A program made the translations under genes and the position numbers. 64,000 nucleotides of DNA from Perlucidibaca piscinae DSM 21586 (GTDB lineage Bacteria; Pseudomonadota; Gammaproteobacteria; Pseudomonadales; Moraxellaceae): assembly GCF_000420045.1 (NCBI RefSeq), contig NZ_ATUE01000006.1:372001-436000 (forward strand), given 5' to 3'. Below, in pieces: positions 38,566-50,014 of the stretch; within the stretch, counting starts at the first letter, position 1, and each line of letters opens with the position of its first letter. Below the pieces are notes generated by a model, which worked only from the letters and a program-made list of their open reading frames with translations, did no database searches and was not told where the DNA came from.

Positions 38566-39606
38566 TCAATCCAGCTGCACGTTCACCATCGGCACGCGAT
38601 CCGGTGCAGTCACCTTGGCCTCGGTCGGCACGCGACGCGTTTCCAGGCCCTCGAAGTCGAACAGCTCGCGATCGGCCAGCTGTGACGGCGCCACGTTCTG
38701 GATGGCGGTGAACATGCTGTCCAGGCGCTGCGGGTACTGCTTGTCCCAGTCACGCAGCAGCTGGTTGATGGCCGCGCGCTGCAGATTGGCCTGCGAGCCG
38801 CACAGGTTGCAAGGAATGATCGGGAAACCCTTGAGTGCAGCGTATTCGGCGATGTCCTTTTCCTTGCAGTAGGCCAGCGGGCGAATCAGCACGTTCCTCC
38901 CATCATCGGAGAGCAGCTTGGGCGGCATGGCCTTGAGACGGCCGGCATGGAACAGGTTGAGGAACAGCGTGGCCATGATGTCGTCGCGGTGGTGGCCGAG
39001 TGCAACCTTGGTGGCACCGATCTCCTGGGCAAAGGCGTACAGGTTGCCGCGACGCAGGCGCGAACACACGGCACAGTAGGTCTGCCCTTCCGGGGTCAGT
39101 TCCTTGACGATGCTGTAGGTGTCCTTCTCGAGAATGTAGAACGGCACGCCGCGTTCGGTCAGGTACTTCGGTAGCACATCCTCGGGGAAGCCGGGCTGCT
39201 TCTGGTCCAGGTTGACGGCGACGATCTCGAACGTGACCGGTGCGCTGATCTGCAGATTGAGCAGGATCTCCAGCATGGTGTAGCTGTCCTTGCCACCGGA
39301 CAGGCAGACCATGACCTTGTCGCCATCCTGGATCATGTTGTAGTCCTGGATGGCCTGGCCGGTCAGACGGCGCAGGCGCTTCTGCAGCTTGTTCAGGCGC
39401 TGGCGGGTGGCGGCATCGGGACGCGCCGACGCGGCTGCCGTTTCCGGCAACTCAGCCTCGCCTGCGCTGTCGTCGCCATCCAGGTCATCCGCGTCATCGT
39501 CCAGGGTGAGAGCCGAGGCAGCAGCATCCTGCGCTGCCGGCGGCACGAACCAGCGGGCGATCGGGTCGTGTTCGGCGGAGGAAGTCGTGTCAGCGGGATG
39601 GCTCAT
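38566..39606 (-). CDS. ttcA: tRNA 2-thiocytidine(32) synthetase TtcA
   Basis: Iron-sulfur tRNA thiolase that makes 2-thiocytidine at position 32. The core has the PP-loop SGGKDS motif near residue 116 and CxxC pairs, CAVC near 190 and CNLC near 280, that hold the cluster and active site. The 346-residue protein carries an N-terminal extension of about 65 residues, rich in Asp, Ala and Glu (DDDADDLDGDDSAGEAE), before the usual TtcA start. A shorter start inside this extension cannot be excluded. It follows fadL copy 2 on the same strand after 87 bases. Confidence 0.93.
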   Translation of the reverse strand: MSHPADTTSSAEHDPIARWFVPPAAQDAAASALTLDDDADDLDGDDSAGEAELPETAAASARPDAATRQRLNKLQKRLRRLTGQAIQDYNMIQDGDKVMVCLSGGKDSYTMLEILLNLQISAPVTFEIVAVNLDQKQPGFPEDVLPKYLTERGVPFYILEKDTYSIVKELTPEGQTYCAVCSRLRRGNLYAFAQEIGATKVALGHHRDDIMATLFLNLFHAGRLKAMPPKLLSDDGRNVLIRPLAYCKEKDIAEYAALKGFPIIPCNLCGSQANLQRAAINQLLRDWDKQYPQRLDSMFTAIQNVAPSQLADRELFDFEGLETRRVPTEAKVTAPDRVPMVNVQLD

Positions 39607-39693
39607 GCGCGTGCCTGTGTCGATGAAAAAGTGCGCGCATTTTCGCGGAAGCCACCGGTGCTGTAAATCGCTTTGCGCATCCCCCGCATGTCT

Positions 39694-41316
39694 TCAGAAG
39701 CGCTGGTTGATCTGGATGCCCAGGGACTTCACGTAGGTATCCTTGAACTCGCCGCGAAAGGTGCCGCCGTTGCCGGTGCATTCGCCGCCATCGGTGGCAC
39801 CGACGCCGTCATCCTGCGAGGGGATGTAGCCGGACGGGTGGCAGTCATCGGTGTAGTTTGCCTTGGCATCCTTGAGACGGATGTGGCTGTAAGCCAGGTC
39901 CATGCTCAGGTTCTTGCGCAGCAGCAGGTTGGCACCCAGGGAAAGCACCACGCGGTCGGCATCGGGCGTGGTGGCATCACGTGATTCCGGATCAGGCACC
40001 GGGGTCTGCTCGAAGCCGATGCCGCCGCGCAGCAGCAGCCGCTCGTCCCAGCGGTAGTTGGCGCCGGCAGCAATCTTCCAGGTATCACGGAAACGGGTGT
40101 TGACGACCCCGTCCCCTTGCCGAACGGTCCCGTTCGGTCCCTGCCGGTCGGCGATCTCCAGTCTCAGGGCCTGAATGCTGCTGGATCGGGTCCAGGTCGC
40201 CGAGCCCATCACGGCCCAGTCGGCATCGAGCTGGTGAAACAGGGCCATGCCGACCGAATCCGGGGTGGTGAAGCGGATGCGCCCGTCACTGTCCGGCCTC
40301 ACGTAGCGCCGCGTGTAGTCCTGCAGCGAGATCTGCGGGGATGCCAGCGCCCCGGCCAGCGATACCGGATCGCCTTCGCGCACGCCGGTGATGTCAGGGA
40401 TGTTGCCGCTGACATCGCGGAAATCCCAGTCGACGTCACCACTGACGCGCATGCGGATGGCGGATCGGTAGGTCAGGCCGACGCGAGTGCGATCGTCATT
40501 GAAACGGTACATGTAGCCGATGTTCCAGCCATGTCCGATGCCGAGACCGTCGAACAGCAGCTTGCCCTCGCCGGCGCCATCACTGACCAGCGGTCCGGCC
40601 AGCAGGTCGGCAACCTCGCTGCACACGACAGCGGAGATGCCGCCAACCAGCGGCAGGCCGGATGGCGAGCAGAGCTGGCTGGCACCGCTCTGGATGGTGC
40701 GGCGAGCGATGCCGTTGGCGCCCTCCTGGACGTCGACGCCGGCGCGCAGGCGCACATGCATGATCTGCGCGGACAGTCCGAGACCCAGGCTGTGCTTGTC
40801 ATCGAAACGGATCGCCAGCGACGGGTTCAGGTTGATCGACTCGATGGCGCCGGCGTCCTTGAAGAAACGGCCTGCCCAGTCCGACTTGTAGTTGACGTTG
40901 GCGCCGTAGGGCACGAACAGGCCGAACCCCAGCGTGATGCGGTCATCGTAGGGCGTGACCACATAGAACTGCCCGGCCGGAATGGCTTGCGGATGATAGC
41001 TGCCGGCACTGCCACCGGTGACAGGCACCAGCTCGCCGTTCTCGTATTTGGTGGTGCCGTCATTGACGAAGCGTCCGCGCACCGACAGCACCTGACCGGC
41101 CTGACTCACGGTCGTTGAGCGCAGTCGCACCATGCCGGCGGGATTGAAGAACACGGTCGAGGCATCGGCCGCTTCGGCGGCATTGGCCTGGGCCGTGCCC
41201 ATGGCTGCCGTGGACTGCCAGGGATACTCGAGACCGGCAGCCTGCAGGACCGCGGAGTGTGACAGGGAAACCAGAAAAACCAGGCGCGGAACGCCACGCG
41301 CAAGGGCTGCAAACAT
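39694..41316 (-). CDS. FadL/OmpP1/TodX outer-membrane transporter (copy 2)
   Basis: Second FadL-family barrel, 540 residues. It has a signal peptide (MFAALARGVPRLVFLV, cleavage near QAA), the N-terminal GLEYPWQSTAAMGTAQANAAEA segment, the FFNPAGMVRL motif near residue 58, and a terminal NQRF. It shares the end region (ECTGNGGTFRGEFKDT) and NYRWDE/TPVPD motifs with copy 1, so the two are paralogues, but they have diverged strongly. Only the ATG at 41316 is used; an in-frame TTG lies three codons upstream. Substrate is unknown. Confidence 0.9.
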   Translation of the reverse strand: MFAALARGVPRLVFLVSLSHSAVLQAAGLEYPWQSTAAMGTAQANAAEAADASTVFFNPAGMVRLRSTTVSQAGQVLSVRGRFVNDGTTKYENGELVPVTGGSAGSYHPQAIPAGQFYVVTPYDDRITLGFGLFVPYGANVNYKSDWAGRFFKDAGAIESINLNPSLAIRFDDKHSLGLGLSAQIMHVRLRAGVDVQEGANGIARRTIQSGASQLCSPSGLPLVGGISAVVCSEVADLLAGPLVSDGAGEGKLLFDGLGIGHGWNIGYMYRFNDDRTRVGLTYRSAIRMRVSGDVDWDFRDVSGNIPDITGVREGDPVSLAGALASPQISLQDYTRRYVRPDSDGRIRFTTPDSVGMALFHQLDADWAVMGSATWTRSSSIQALRLEIADRQGPNGTVRQGDGVVNTRFRDTWKIAAGANYRWDERLLLRGGIGFEQTPVPDPESRDATTPDADRVVLSLGANLLLRKNLSMDLAYSHIRLKDAKANYTDDCHPSGYIPSQDDGVGATDGGECTGNGGTFRGEFKDTYVKSLGIQINQRF

Positions 41317-41412
41317 TATGACCAACCAGTCGTCGCCGATGAGCGGCGAATGGTGTCATGCAGACCTCAGGTTGACAAGCTCACGTGTCCAATTTGGAAC
41401 CAAGTGAACGGA

Positions 41413-42129
41413 TTACACGACACCCAGGGAACGGTTGATGTCGATCAGAGCCTGCACCGGGTCTGCCGCCTGCGTGATCGGCCTGCCGATCACCAGATAG
41501 TTGACGCCTGCGGCGACAGCCTCGACCGGCGTCATGATGCGACGCTGGTCGTCACCGGCACTGCCGGCAGGACGGATACCGGGAGTCACCAGCTGGAAAC
41601 TGGCCGGCAGCTGCTCGCGCAGCATGACGGCCTCCTGGGCCGAACACACCACGCCATCAAGCCCGCTGTCGGATGCCAGCCTGGCAAGACGCAACACCTG
41701 GCTGCGCGCGTCATCGACACAGCCGGTCTCGGCCAGCTCTTCACTGGTCATGCTGGTCAGCACGGTCACCGCGGTCAGCAAGGTGCGGTGCTGATGCCGG
41801 GCAAGCGTCTCGCGAGCCGCTTCGAGCATGCGACGGCCACCGCTGGCATGGACATTGACCATCCACACGCCAAGATCGGCAGCAGCGGCAACGGCACCGG
41901 CCACGGTGTTGGGAATGTCATGGAACTTGAGATCGAGAAACACGTCAAAGCCGCGCGTCTGCAGATCACGCACCAGCTGCGGACCGGTGTGCGTGAACAG
42001 CTCCTTGCCGACCTTGAGGCGGCAGGAGCCCGCCGGCAGGCGATCAACCAGTGCCAGGGCATCGTGCGAGGTGGTGAAGTCGAGCGCGACAATTACCGGC
42101 GACGTGGTCACAGCGGAAACCGGGGACAT
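41413..42129 (-). CDS. pyrF: Orotidine 5'-phosphate decarboxylase
   Basis: Last step of UMP synthesis: decarboxylates OMP. The 238-residue TIM-barrel protein has VIVALDF near residue 12, the catalytic FLDLKFHDIPNTV motif near 63, and the phosphate-binding VTPGIRPAG and YLVIGRPITQA segments near 185 and 215. It is the last gene of the ihfB-lapA-pyrF run, ten bases after lapA, an arrangement found in Acinetobacter. Confidence 0.96.
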   Translation of the reverse strand: MSPVSAVTTSPVIVALDFTTSHDALALVDRLPAGSCRLKVGKELFTHTGPQLVRDLQTRGFDVFLDLKFHDIPNTVAGAVAAAADLGVWMVNVHASGGRRMLEAARETLARHQHRTLLTAVTVLTSMTSEELAETGCVDDARSQVLRLARLASDSGLDGVVCSAQEAVMLREQLPASFQLVTPGIRPAGSAGDDQRRIMTPVEAVAAGVNYLVIGRPITQAADPVQALIDINRSLGVV

Positions 42130-42139
42130 GCGTAGAGAC

Positions 42140-42436
42140 TCAGTAGATAGGTGGCGACGGCGGCACGGGGGGGGATGGGGGCTCGCTGCTGACGGTCGTG
42201 GCCTGGCGTGACTTGCGCCAGAGTGACAACCGGGTCAGGCTGCTGCCAGTGACAAGACCCAGCAGCATGCCGCTGACGAACACCACGAGGATGACGAAAC
42301 CGGCGTTGACCGGTCCGATCTCGGCAAACAGCAGATTCAGGGTCAAGGGCGCGTTGTTGACGATCACCATCCAGAAGCCGGCGAACAGGAAAGCGGCCAG
42401 CAGCAGCCAGAACACCAGCTTGCGCAGCATGCTCAT
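42140..42436 (-). CDS. lapA: LapA/DUF1049 family small membrane protein
   Basis: A 98-residue inner-membrane protein with two transmembrane helices (about 5-24 and 44-65) of the LapA (lipopolysaccharide assembly protein A, DUF1049) family. In E. coli LapA works with LapB in control of LpxC and LPS assembly; here lapB is not adjacent. The tail after residue 80 is a Pro/Ser repeat (PPSPPVPPSPP). The start codon overlaps the ihfB stop by one base, so translation is likely coupled. Confidence 0.85.
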   Translation of the reverse strand: MSMLRKLVFWLLLAAFLFAGFWMVIVNNAPLTLNLLFAEIGPVNAGFVILVVFVSGMLLGLVTGSSLTRLSLWRKSRQATTVSSEPPSPPVPPSPPIY

Positions 42437-42765
42437 CAGCCCTCTCCTTCCGATGCCTGATGGATCGGCGTGTTCGCGGCGCTTTCATTGACGCGGTCAC
42501 GCAATTCCTTGCCGGGCTTGAAGTGCGGCGTGCTCTTCGCCTCCAGCGACACGGATTCGCCTGTCTTGGGGTTGCGACCGATGCGCGGGGCGCGATGGTG
42601 CACCGAAAAACTGCCGAAACCGCGGATCTCGATGCGCTCGCCGTCACTCAATGTTGATGACAGATGCTCGACGATGGTCTTGACGGAAAGCTCGACATCC
42701 TTGCCCGTCAGGAGCTGCTGCCGGGCAGCCAGGCGCTCGATCAATTCGGATCTGGTCAGGGTCAT
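42436..42765 (-). CDS. ihfB: Integration host factor subunit beta
   Basis: DNA-bending histone-like protein, the beta half of IHF. The 109-residue sequence starts MTLTRSELIERLA, has RIEIRGFGSFSVHHRAPRIGRNPKTGE (the DNA-intercalating arm with the conserved Pro) near residue 44, and PHFKPGKELRDRVN near 79. The tail after residue 95 is longer than in E. coli (94 residues). It lies downstream of rpsA past a strong terminator, as in most gammaproteobacteria. Confidence 0.96.
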   Translation of the reverse strand: MTLTRSELIERLAARQQLLTGKDVELSVKTIVEHLSSTLSDGERIEIRGFGSFSVHHRAPRIGRNPKTGESVSLEAKSTPHFKPGKELRDRVNESAANTPIHQASEGEG

Positions 42766-42812
42766 GGCCGATGGCTCGCGTCAATAAATGACAATGGCCT
42801 GATTCTAAACAA

Positions 42813-42848
42813 AAAAAAGCGGGAGGTGACAACACCTCCCGCTTTTTT
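42813..42848 (-). terminator. Terminator between rpsA and ihfB
   Basis: Perfect inverted repeat of 16 bp (A6GCGGGAGGTG / CACCTCCCGCT6) with an ACAA loop. On the minus strand it stops or attenuates rpsA transcripts before ihfB. Confidence 0.92.
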
Positions 42849-42866
42849 AGACAGCCGGTTGGCCGA

Positions 42867-44540
42867 TCAATTGCCCATTTGGGCCTTGATCAGGTCACCG
42901 ATGGTCTTCGGACCGGCGGCATCGCTGCCCTGCTCGCGCAGGCTGGCAATGGCTTCGCGGTCTTCGGCTTCATCCTTGGCCTTGACGGACAGGGAGATGA
43001 CGCGGGTCTTGCGGTCGATGCCGATGATCTTGGCTTCGACGCTGTCACCGACAGCCAGGTGCTTGGTGGCATCTTCGACGCGGTCGCGGCTCAGTTCGGA
43101 AGCGCGCAGGCTGGCTTCAACACCATCCATGACTTCGATCGTGGCGCCCTTGGCGTCAACCGACTTGACGGTGCCCTTGACCACGGCGCCCTTGTCGAAC
43201 TGGGCCACGAAGTCACCGAACGGGTCACGCTCGAGCTGCTTGATGCCCAGCGAGATGCGCTCACGCTCCGGATCAACCGAGAGAATGGTGGCTTCGATCG
43301 GATCGCCCTTCTTGAAACGACGGACAGCGTCTTCGCCGCTTTCGTTCCAGGAGATGTCGGACAGGTGAACCAGACCGTCGATGCCGCCATCGAGACCGAT
43401 GAAGATGCCGAAGTCGGTGATCGACTTGATGTTGCCGGACACCTTCTCGCCCTTCTCGTGCTGACGCGCGAAGGCATCCCACGGGTTCTCGCGGCACTGC
43501 TTGATGCCGAGCGAGATACGGCGACGGTCTTCGTCGATGTCGAGAACCATGACTTCCACTTCGTCGCCGATCTGGACGACCTTGGACGGGTGGATGTTCT
43601 TGTTGGTCCAGTCCATTTCGGACACGTGCACCAGACCTTCGACGCCTTCCTCGATCTCGGCGAAGCAGCCGTAATCGGTCAGGTTGGTGATCTTGGCCTT
43701 GACGCGGGTGCCTTCCGGATAGCGACCCATCAGGGCCAGCCACGGATCTTCGCCCAGCTGCTTCAGACCCAGCGAGACACGGTTGCGCTCGCGGTCGAAC
43801 TTGAGGACCTTGACGGTCAGTTCGGTGCCGACTTCAACGATCTCGGACGGGTGCTTGATGCGCTTCCAGGCCATGTCGGTGATGTGCAGCAGACCATCGA
43901 TGCCGCCCAGGTCAACGAACGCGCCGTAGTCGGTCAGGTTCTTGACGATGCCCTTGACGACCTGGCCTTCCTGCAGGTTGGCGAGCAGCTGTTCGCGCTC
44001 GGCCGACGATTCGGCTTCCATCACGGCGCGGCGCGAGACCACGACGTTGTTGCGCTTGGCGTCGAGCTTGATGAGCTTGAATTCCAGCTCGCGGCCTTCC
44101 AGGTGCGCGGTGTCACGGATCGGACGGATGTCGACCAGCGAACCCGGCAGGAACGCGCGGATGGAACCGACGTCAACGGTGAAGCCGCCCTTGACCTTGC
44201 CGGAGATGATGCCGCGGACGATTTCGCCAGCTTCGAAGACCTTCTCCAGACGGATCCAGGTTTCGGCACGCTTGGCATCGGCACGCGACAGGATGGTGCG
44301 GCCCAGGCCGTCATCCAGCTGCTTGACGACGACGTCGACGTTGTCGCCGACGGCGACTTCGAGCTCACGGCGATCGTTGAGGAACTCTTCGCGGTCGATC
44401 ACGCCTTCGGACTTGAGGCCGGTGTCAACGGTGACCCAGTCGCTGTCGATGCCGACAACGATACCCTTGATCAGCGCACCGCGCTCGACGTCCAGGGAAA
44501 CCAGGCTTTCTTCAAAAAGGGCGGCAAATGAATCAGTCAT
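42867..44540 (-). CDS. rpsA: 30S ribosomal protein S1
   Basis: Largest ribosomal protein; binds mRNA leaders and delivers them to the 30S subunit. The 557-residue protein equals the E. coli length and consists of six S1 OB-fold repeats. The repeat signatures are visible as DYGAFVDLGGIDGLLHITDMAWKR near 200, DYGCFAEIEEGVEGLVHVSEMDW near 285, and DFGIFIGLDGGIDGLVHLSDISW near 370. ATG 44540 is preceded by GGAAGGA; the frame is open 42 codons further but without similarity. It is separated from cmk by a terminator. Confidence 0.98.
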   Translation of the reverse strand: MTDSFAALFEESLVSLDVERGALIKGIVVGIDSDWVTVDTGLKSEGVIDREEFLNDRRELEVAVGDNVDVVVKQLDDGLGRTILSRADAKRAETWIRLEKVFEAGEIVRGIISGKVKGGFTVDVGSIRAFLPGSLVDIRPIRDTAHLEGRELEFKLIKLDAKRNNVVVSRRAVMEAESSAEREQLLANLQEGQVVKGIVKNLTDYGAFVDLGGIDGLLHITDMAWKRIKHPSEIVEVGTELTVKVLKFDRERNRVSLGLKQLGEDPWLALMGRYPEGTRVKAKITNLTDYGCFAEIEEGVEGLVHVSEMDWTNKNIHPSKVVQIGDEVEVMVLDIDEDRRRISLGIKQCRENPWDAFARQHEKGEKVSGNIKSITDFGIFIGLDGGIDGLVHLSDISWNESGEDAVRRFKKGDPIEATILSVDPERERISLGIKQLERDPFGDFVAQFDKGAVVKGTVKSVDAKGATIEVMDGVEASLRASELSRDRVEDATKHLAVGDSVEAKIIGIDRKTRVISLSVKAKDEAEDREAIASLREQGSDAAGPKTIGDLIKAQMGN

Positions 44541-44655
44541 GTAATCCTTCCAGTGCCGGGATTGGCACTTGTATGGCAGCCACCTGACCAGCTCAGGCGG
44601 GTTGGTTGGTTTACGCCACGGCGACGACCAGGCTGGTGGACGTCGACGCCATGAC

Positions 44656-44687
44656 GCCAAAAACAAGAGGCCTTGACGGCCTCTTGT
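44656..44687 (-). terminator. Terminator between cmk and rpsA
   Basis: On the minus strand a perfect 10-bp stem (acaagaggcc / ggcctcttgt) with a five-base loop is followed by five T residues. Confidence 0.8.
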
Positions 44688-44740
44688 CGTTCAGCTCGCA
44701 TTCGCCCGGTGGCCCGGCAGTTCACAGGCTCGTGAGCGAA

Positions 44741-45463
44741 TCACAGGTATCTGGCGAGTCCGGGCGCTGTAGCCGCTGCCGCGAACACGCGATCGACCAC
44801 GGCATCGATTCCGAGGTCGGTACTGTCGAGTATCAGCGCATCGGCGGCAGGCCTCAGGGGCGCCACGGCACGCTCGGTATCGCGCGCATCACGCGCACGG
44901 ATATCGTCGATCAGACTCTCAAGATTAGCATCGAAGCCCTTTTCCAGCAACTGGCGATAGCGTCGCTCTGCCCTCGCCTCGGCCGACGCGGTCAGGAAGA
45001 TCTTCACGTCGGCATCCGGAAACACCACCGTTCCCATGTCGCGACCGTCGGCGACCAGGCCCGGACCTTCACGGAAAGCCTGCTGACGAGCCAGCAGCGC
45101 CTGCCGCACGGCGGGCAAGGCCGCAACCTGGGATGCGGCACGGCCGGCTTCTTCGGTGCGGATGACATCGGTGACGTCCTCGCCCTCGAGCAGGATCACC
45201 GGCTCGCCATCGGTGTTGCTAATGAACTGCACATCCAGATGCGCAGCCAGCACTTCCAGTGCCGCCTCGTTGTCCATGGCCACGGCATGGCGTTGCGCGG
45301 CAGCACCGAGCAGGCGATAGAGCGCGCCGGAATCCAGCACATGAAAGCCGAGTCGCTGTGCGACACGGTGGGCGATGGTGCCCTTGCCCGAGCCGCTGGG
45401 GCCGTCGATGGCGATCACCGGAACCGTGATGGCACGCGGGCTTTTCTCGATTTCTGCACTCAT
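44741..45463 (-). CDS. cmk: Cytidylate kinase
   Basis: Phosphorylates CMP and dCMP with ATP. The 240-residue protein has the P-loop GPSGSGKGT near residue 19, followed by the LDSGALYR nucleotide-binding segment near 42. DGRDMGTVVFPDADVKIFLTA is near 136 and the RAxRRY/RDxRDxxR substrate-binding segment near 160-185. ATG 45463 lies two bases after the tyrA-aroA stop; longer frames overlap aroA. It is the last gene of the gyrA to cmk run. Confidence 0.95.
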   Translation of the reverse strand: MSAEIEKSPRAITVPVIAIDGPSGSGKGTIAHRVAQRLGFHVLDSGALYRLLGAAAQRHAVAMDNEAALEVLAAHLDVQFISNTDGEPVILLEGEDVTDVIRTEEAGRAASQVAALPAVRQALLARQQAFREGPGLVADGRDMGTVVFPDADVKIFLTASAEARAERRYRQLLEKGFDANLESLIDDIRARDARDTERAVAPLRPAADALILDSTDLGIDAVVDRVFAAAATAPGLARYL

Positions 45464-45465
45464 GT

Positions 45466-47723
<2,258 letters not shown>

Positions 47724-47727
<4 letters not shown>

Positions 47728-48881
47728 GCGCCCGCTCCTGCTGGCGACTCCGCGGCATCGGCACGGGCCAGCACGCGCTGCAGCGCGGAAATGGCAAACG
47801 CGTTCTCCTCAGCCAGGCCGATGGAGATGCGCAGATGCTGCGGCAGACCGTAGTTGGCCACCGGACGCACGATCACGCCCTCCTGCAGCAGGGCCTGGAA
47901 CAGCGCCATGGCCGGGCGACCCATGTCGACACAGAGAAAGTTGCCACGTGACGGCATGGCCTGCAGACCCATGTCAGCCAGGGCTGTCAGCAATTGCTCG
48001 CGGCCGGCGGCATTGAGCGCGCGGCTGCGCTGCACGAAGGCGTCATCCTCCAGCGCGGCGGCGGCGGCGACCAGGGCCAGGCTGTTGACGTTGAACGGCT
48101 GACGCACGCGGTTGAGCAGGTTGCAGACGGCCGGACTGGATACCGCATAGCCGACGCGCAGGGCTGCCAGTCCATAGGCCTTGGCAAAGGTGCGCGAGAC
48201 CACGAGGTTGGCATGCTCATCAAGCAGGTCGAAGCCGTTCAGCGCCGCCGCATCGTCGACAAACTCGCCGTAGGCCTCATCGAGCACCACGATGACGTGT
48301 GACGGCACGCGCGCCATGAAGCGACGGAAGTCATCGGCCTCGAACCAGGTGCCGGTGGGATTGTTGGGGTTGGCCACGAACACGACCTTGGTGGCAGGCG
48401 TGATGGCGGCGGCCATGGCCTCGAGATCATGGCCGAAATCACGTGCCGGCACCTCGATGCCGCGCGCGCCCACGGCCTGCACGGCCAGCGGGTAGACGGC
48501 AAAGGCATGCTGGCTGAACACGGCATCATCGCCCTCGCCCAGGAAGGCACGCGCAACCAGCTCAAGCACGTCGTTGGAGCCGTTGCCCAGCGTGATGCGA
48601 TCCATGGCCCAGCCGAAACGGCGCTCGATGGCGGATTTCAGCACATAGCCGTTGCCGTCCGGATAGCGCGCCAGCTCCAGCGGGTTGAGCAGCGCCTGCT
48701 GCACCGCTGCCAGGGCCCTGGGCGACGGGCCCAGCGGATTCTCGTTGCTGGCCAGCTTGACCACACGGCTGAGGCCGAGCTCTCGCTGCAGCTCCTCGAC
48801 CGGCTTGCCGGGCTGGTACGGTGAAAGCTTCTGCACGCCGGGACGCGCCCGGGACAGGAAATCGTGATCCGATCCGCTCAC
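47724..48881 (-). CDS. hisC: Histidinol-phosphate/aromatic aminotransferase
   Basis: PLP-dependent class I/II aminotransferase of 385 residues, the HisC2 type that accepts aromatic keto acids as well as histidinol phosphate. Seen are ASNENPLGPSP near residue 45, VFVANPNNPTGTW near 165, VVLDEAYGEF near 195, and the PLP lysine in VSRTFAKAYGLAALRVGY near 228. I chose GTG 48881, which overlaps the pheA stop (GTGA) and has AGGG upstream; a start at 48911 would overlap pheA by 34 bases. Between pheA and tyrA-aroA it probably serves phenylalanine and tyrosine synthesis. Confidence 0.92.
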
Positions 48882-49975
48882 AGCACGGCCCTGGGGTAGG
48901 AACCCAGCCACTTCACGTCGCGCATGCGCGGGCTGAGCTCGGCCATGACGTCCTGCACCAGCGGATCATCGCGGTGACCCTCGAAATCGATGAAGAAGAC
49001 GTAGGTCCAGAGATCGGTCTTGCTTGGCCGGCTCTCGATGCGGGTCAGGTTGATGCCGCGGCGTGCGAACGGTTCGAGAATGTGATGCAGGGCGCCCGCC
49101 TCGTTGTGCGGCAGCGCCACCACGATCGAGGTCTTGTCATCCCCGGACGGCGCCACGCCCTCGTTGCCGAGGATCAGGAAACGCGTGGTGTTGTTGGGGT
49201 TGTCCTCGATGCATTCGTGACGCTTCTGCAGACCGTAGATCTCGGCAGCGGTCTCGCCGGCAATCGCCGCCGAGTGCCATTCGCCCTTGATGCGACGCGC
49301 CGCTTCGGCATTGCTCGACACCGCGACACGCTCGGCCTTGGGGAAATGCGCATCCAGCCACTGCCGGCACTGCGCCAGCGCCTGCTGGTGGGCATAGATG
49401 CGCGAGATGCTGGCGACCTGGGTGCCTTCGCTGATCAGCAGGTGGTGATGGATGCGCAGCTCGACCTCGCCGATGATCCTGACCGTGCTGGTCAGGAACG
49501 AGTCCGCGGTATGCGTGACGATGCCCTCGGTGGTGTTCTCCACCGGCACCACGCCATAGCTGACGGCACCGGCCGTCACCTCGCGGAAGACCTCGTCGAT
49601 GGTGTTCAGCGGCACGGTTTTCACCGAATGGCCGAAGTGCTTGAGCGCCGCCGTCTGCGTGAAGGTGCCGTTGGGGCCCAGAAAGGCGATGCTCAGCGGC
49701 TGCTCCAGCGCCAGGCAGGCCGACATGATCTCGCGGAACAGGCGCGCCATCTCCTCGGCATGCAGGGGGCCGGTGTTGCGCGCCATCACCTTCTGCAGCA
49801 CCTGGGCCTCGCGCTCCGGACGGTAGAACACGGTGGCATCAGGCTGGCTGACACGCTTGACCTCGGCAACCTGCTGGGCACAGCGGGCGCGGGCATTGAT
49901 CAGGTCCTGGATGCTGCTGTCAATGCGGTCAATCTCCTGACGCAGGGACTCCAGGCTGGGCAGCGATTCACTCAT
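48878..49975 (-). CDS. pheA: Bifunctional chorismate mutase / prephenate dehydratase
   Basis: Converts chorismate to prephenate and then phenylpyruvate. The 365-residue protein has an N-terminal AroQ-type mutase (about 7-95, LRQEIDRIDSSIQDLINAR start). A dehydratase domain (about 97-275) carries FLGPNGTFT near 98 and NPNNTTRFLIL near 260. The C-terminal ACT domain (about 285-360) has the GALHHILEPFARRGINLTRIESRP motif that binds phenylalanine for feedback control. ATG 49975 is chosen; GTG 49984 and ATG 49981 are also in frame. It lies 39 bases after serC. Confidence 0.96.
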   Translation of the reverse strand: MSESLPSLESLRQEIDRIDSSIQDLINARARCAQQVAEVKRVSQPDATVFYRPEREAQVLQKVMARNTGPLHAEEMARLFREIMSACLALEQPLSIAFLGPNGTFTQTAALKHFGHSVKTVPLNTIDEVFREVTAGAVSYGVVPVENTTEGIVTHTADSFLTSTVRIIGEVELRIHHHLLISEGTQVASISRIYAHQQALAQCRQWLDAHFPKAERVAVSSNAEAARRIKGEWHSAAIAGETAAEIYGLQKRHECIEDNPNNTTRFLILGNEGVAPSGDDKTSIVVALPHNEAGALHHILEPFARRGINLTRIESRPSKTDLWTYVFFIDFEGHRDDPLVQDVMAELSPRMRDVKWLGSYPRAVL

Positions 49976-50014
49976 GGGCATCACTCGACATGCAGGGATG
50001 ACGGACTGGCCGAC

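Noticed and set aside
42879..44531. Long open frame antisense to rpsA (550 codons)
   Set aside because: Mirror of the codon bias of the real gene in GC-rich DNA; product has no recognisable domain, and rpsA on the other strand is certain.
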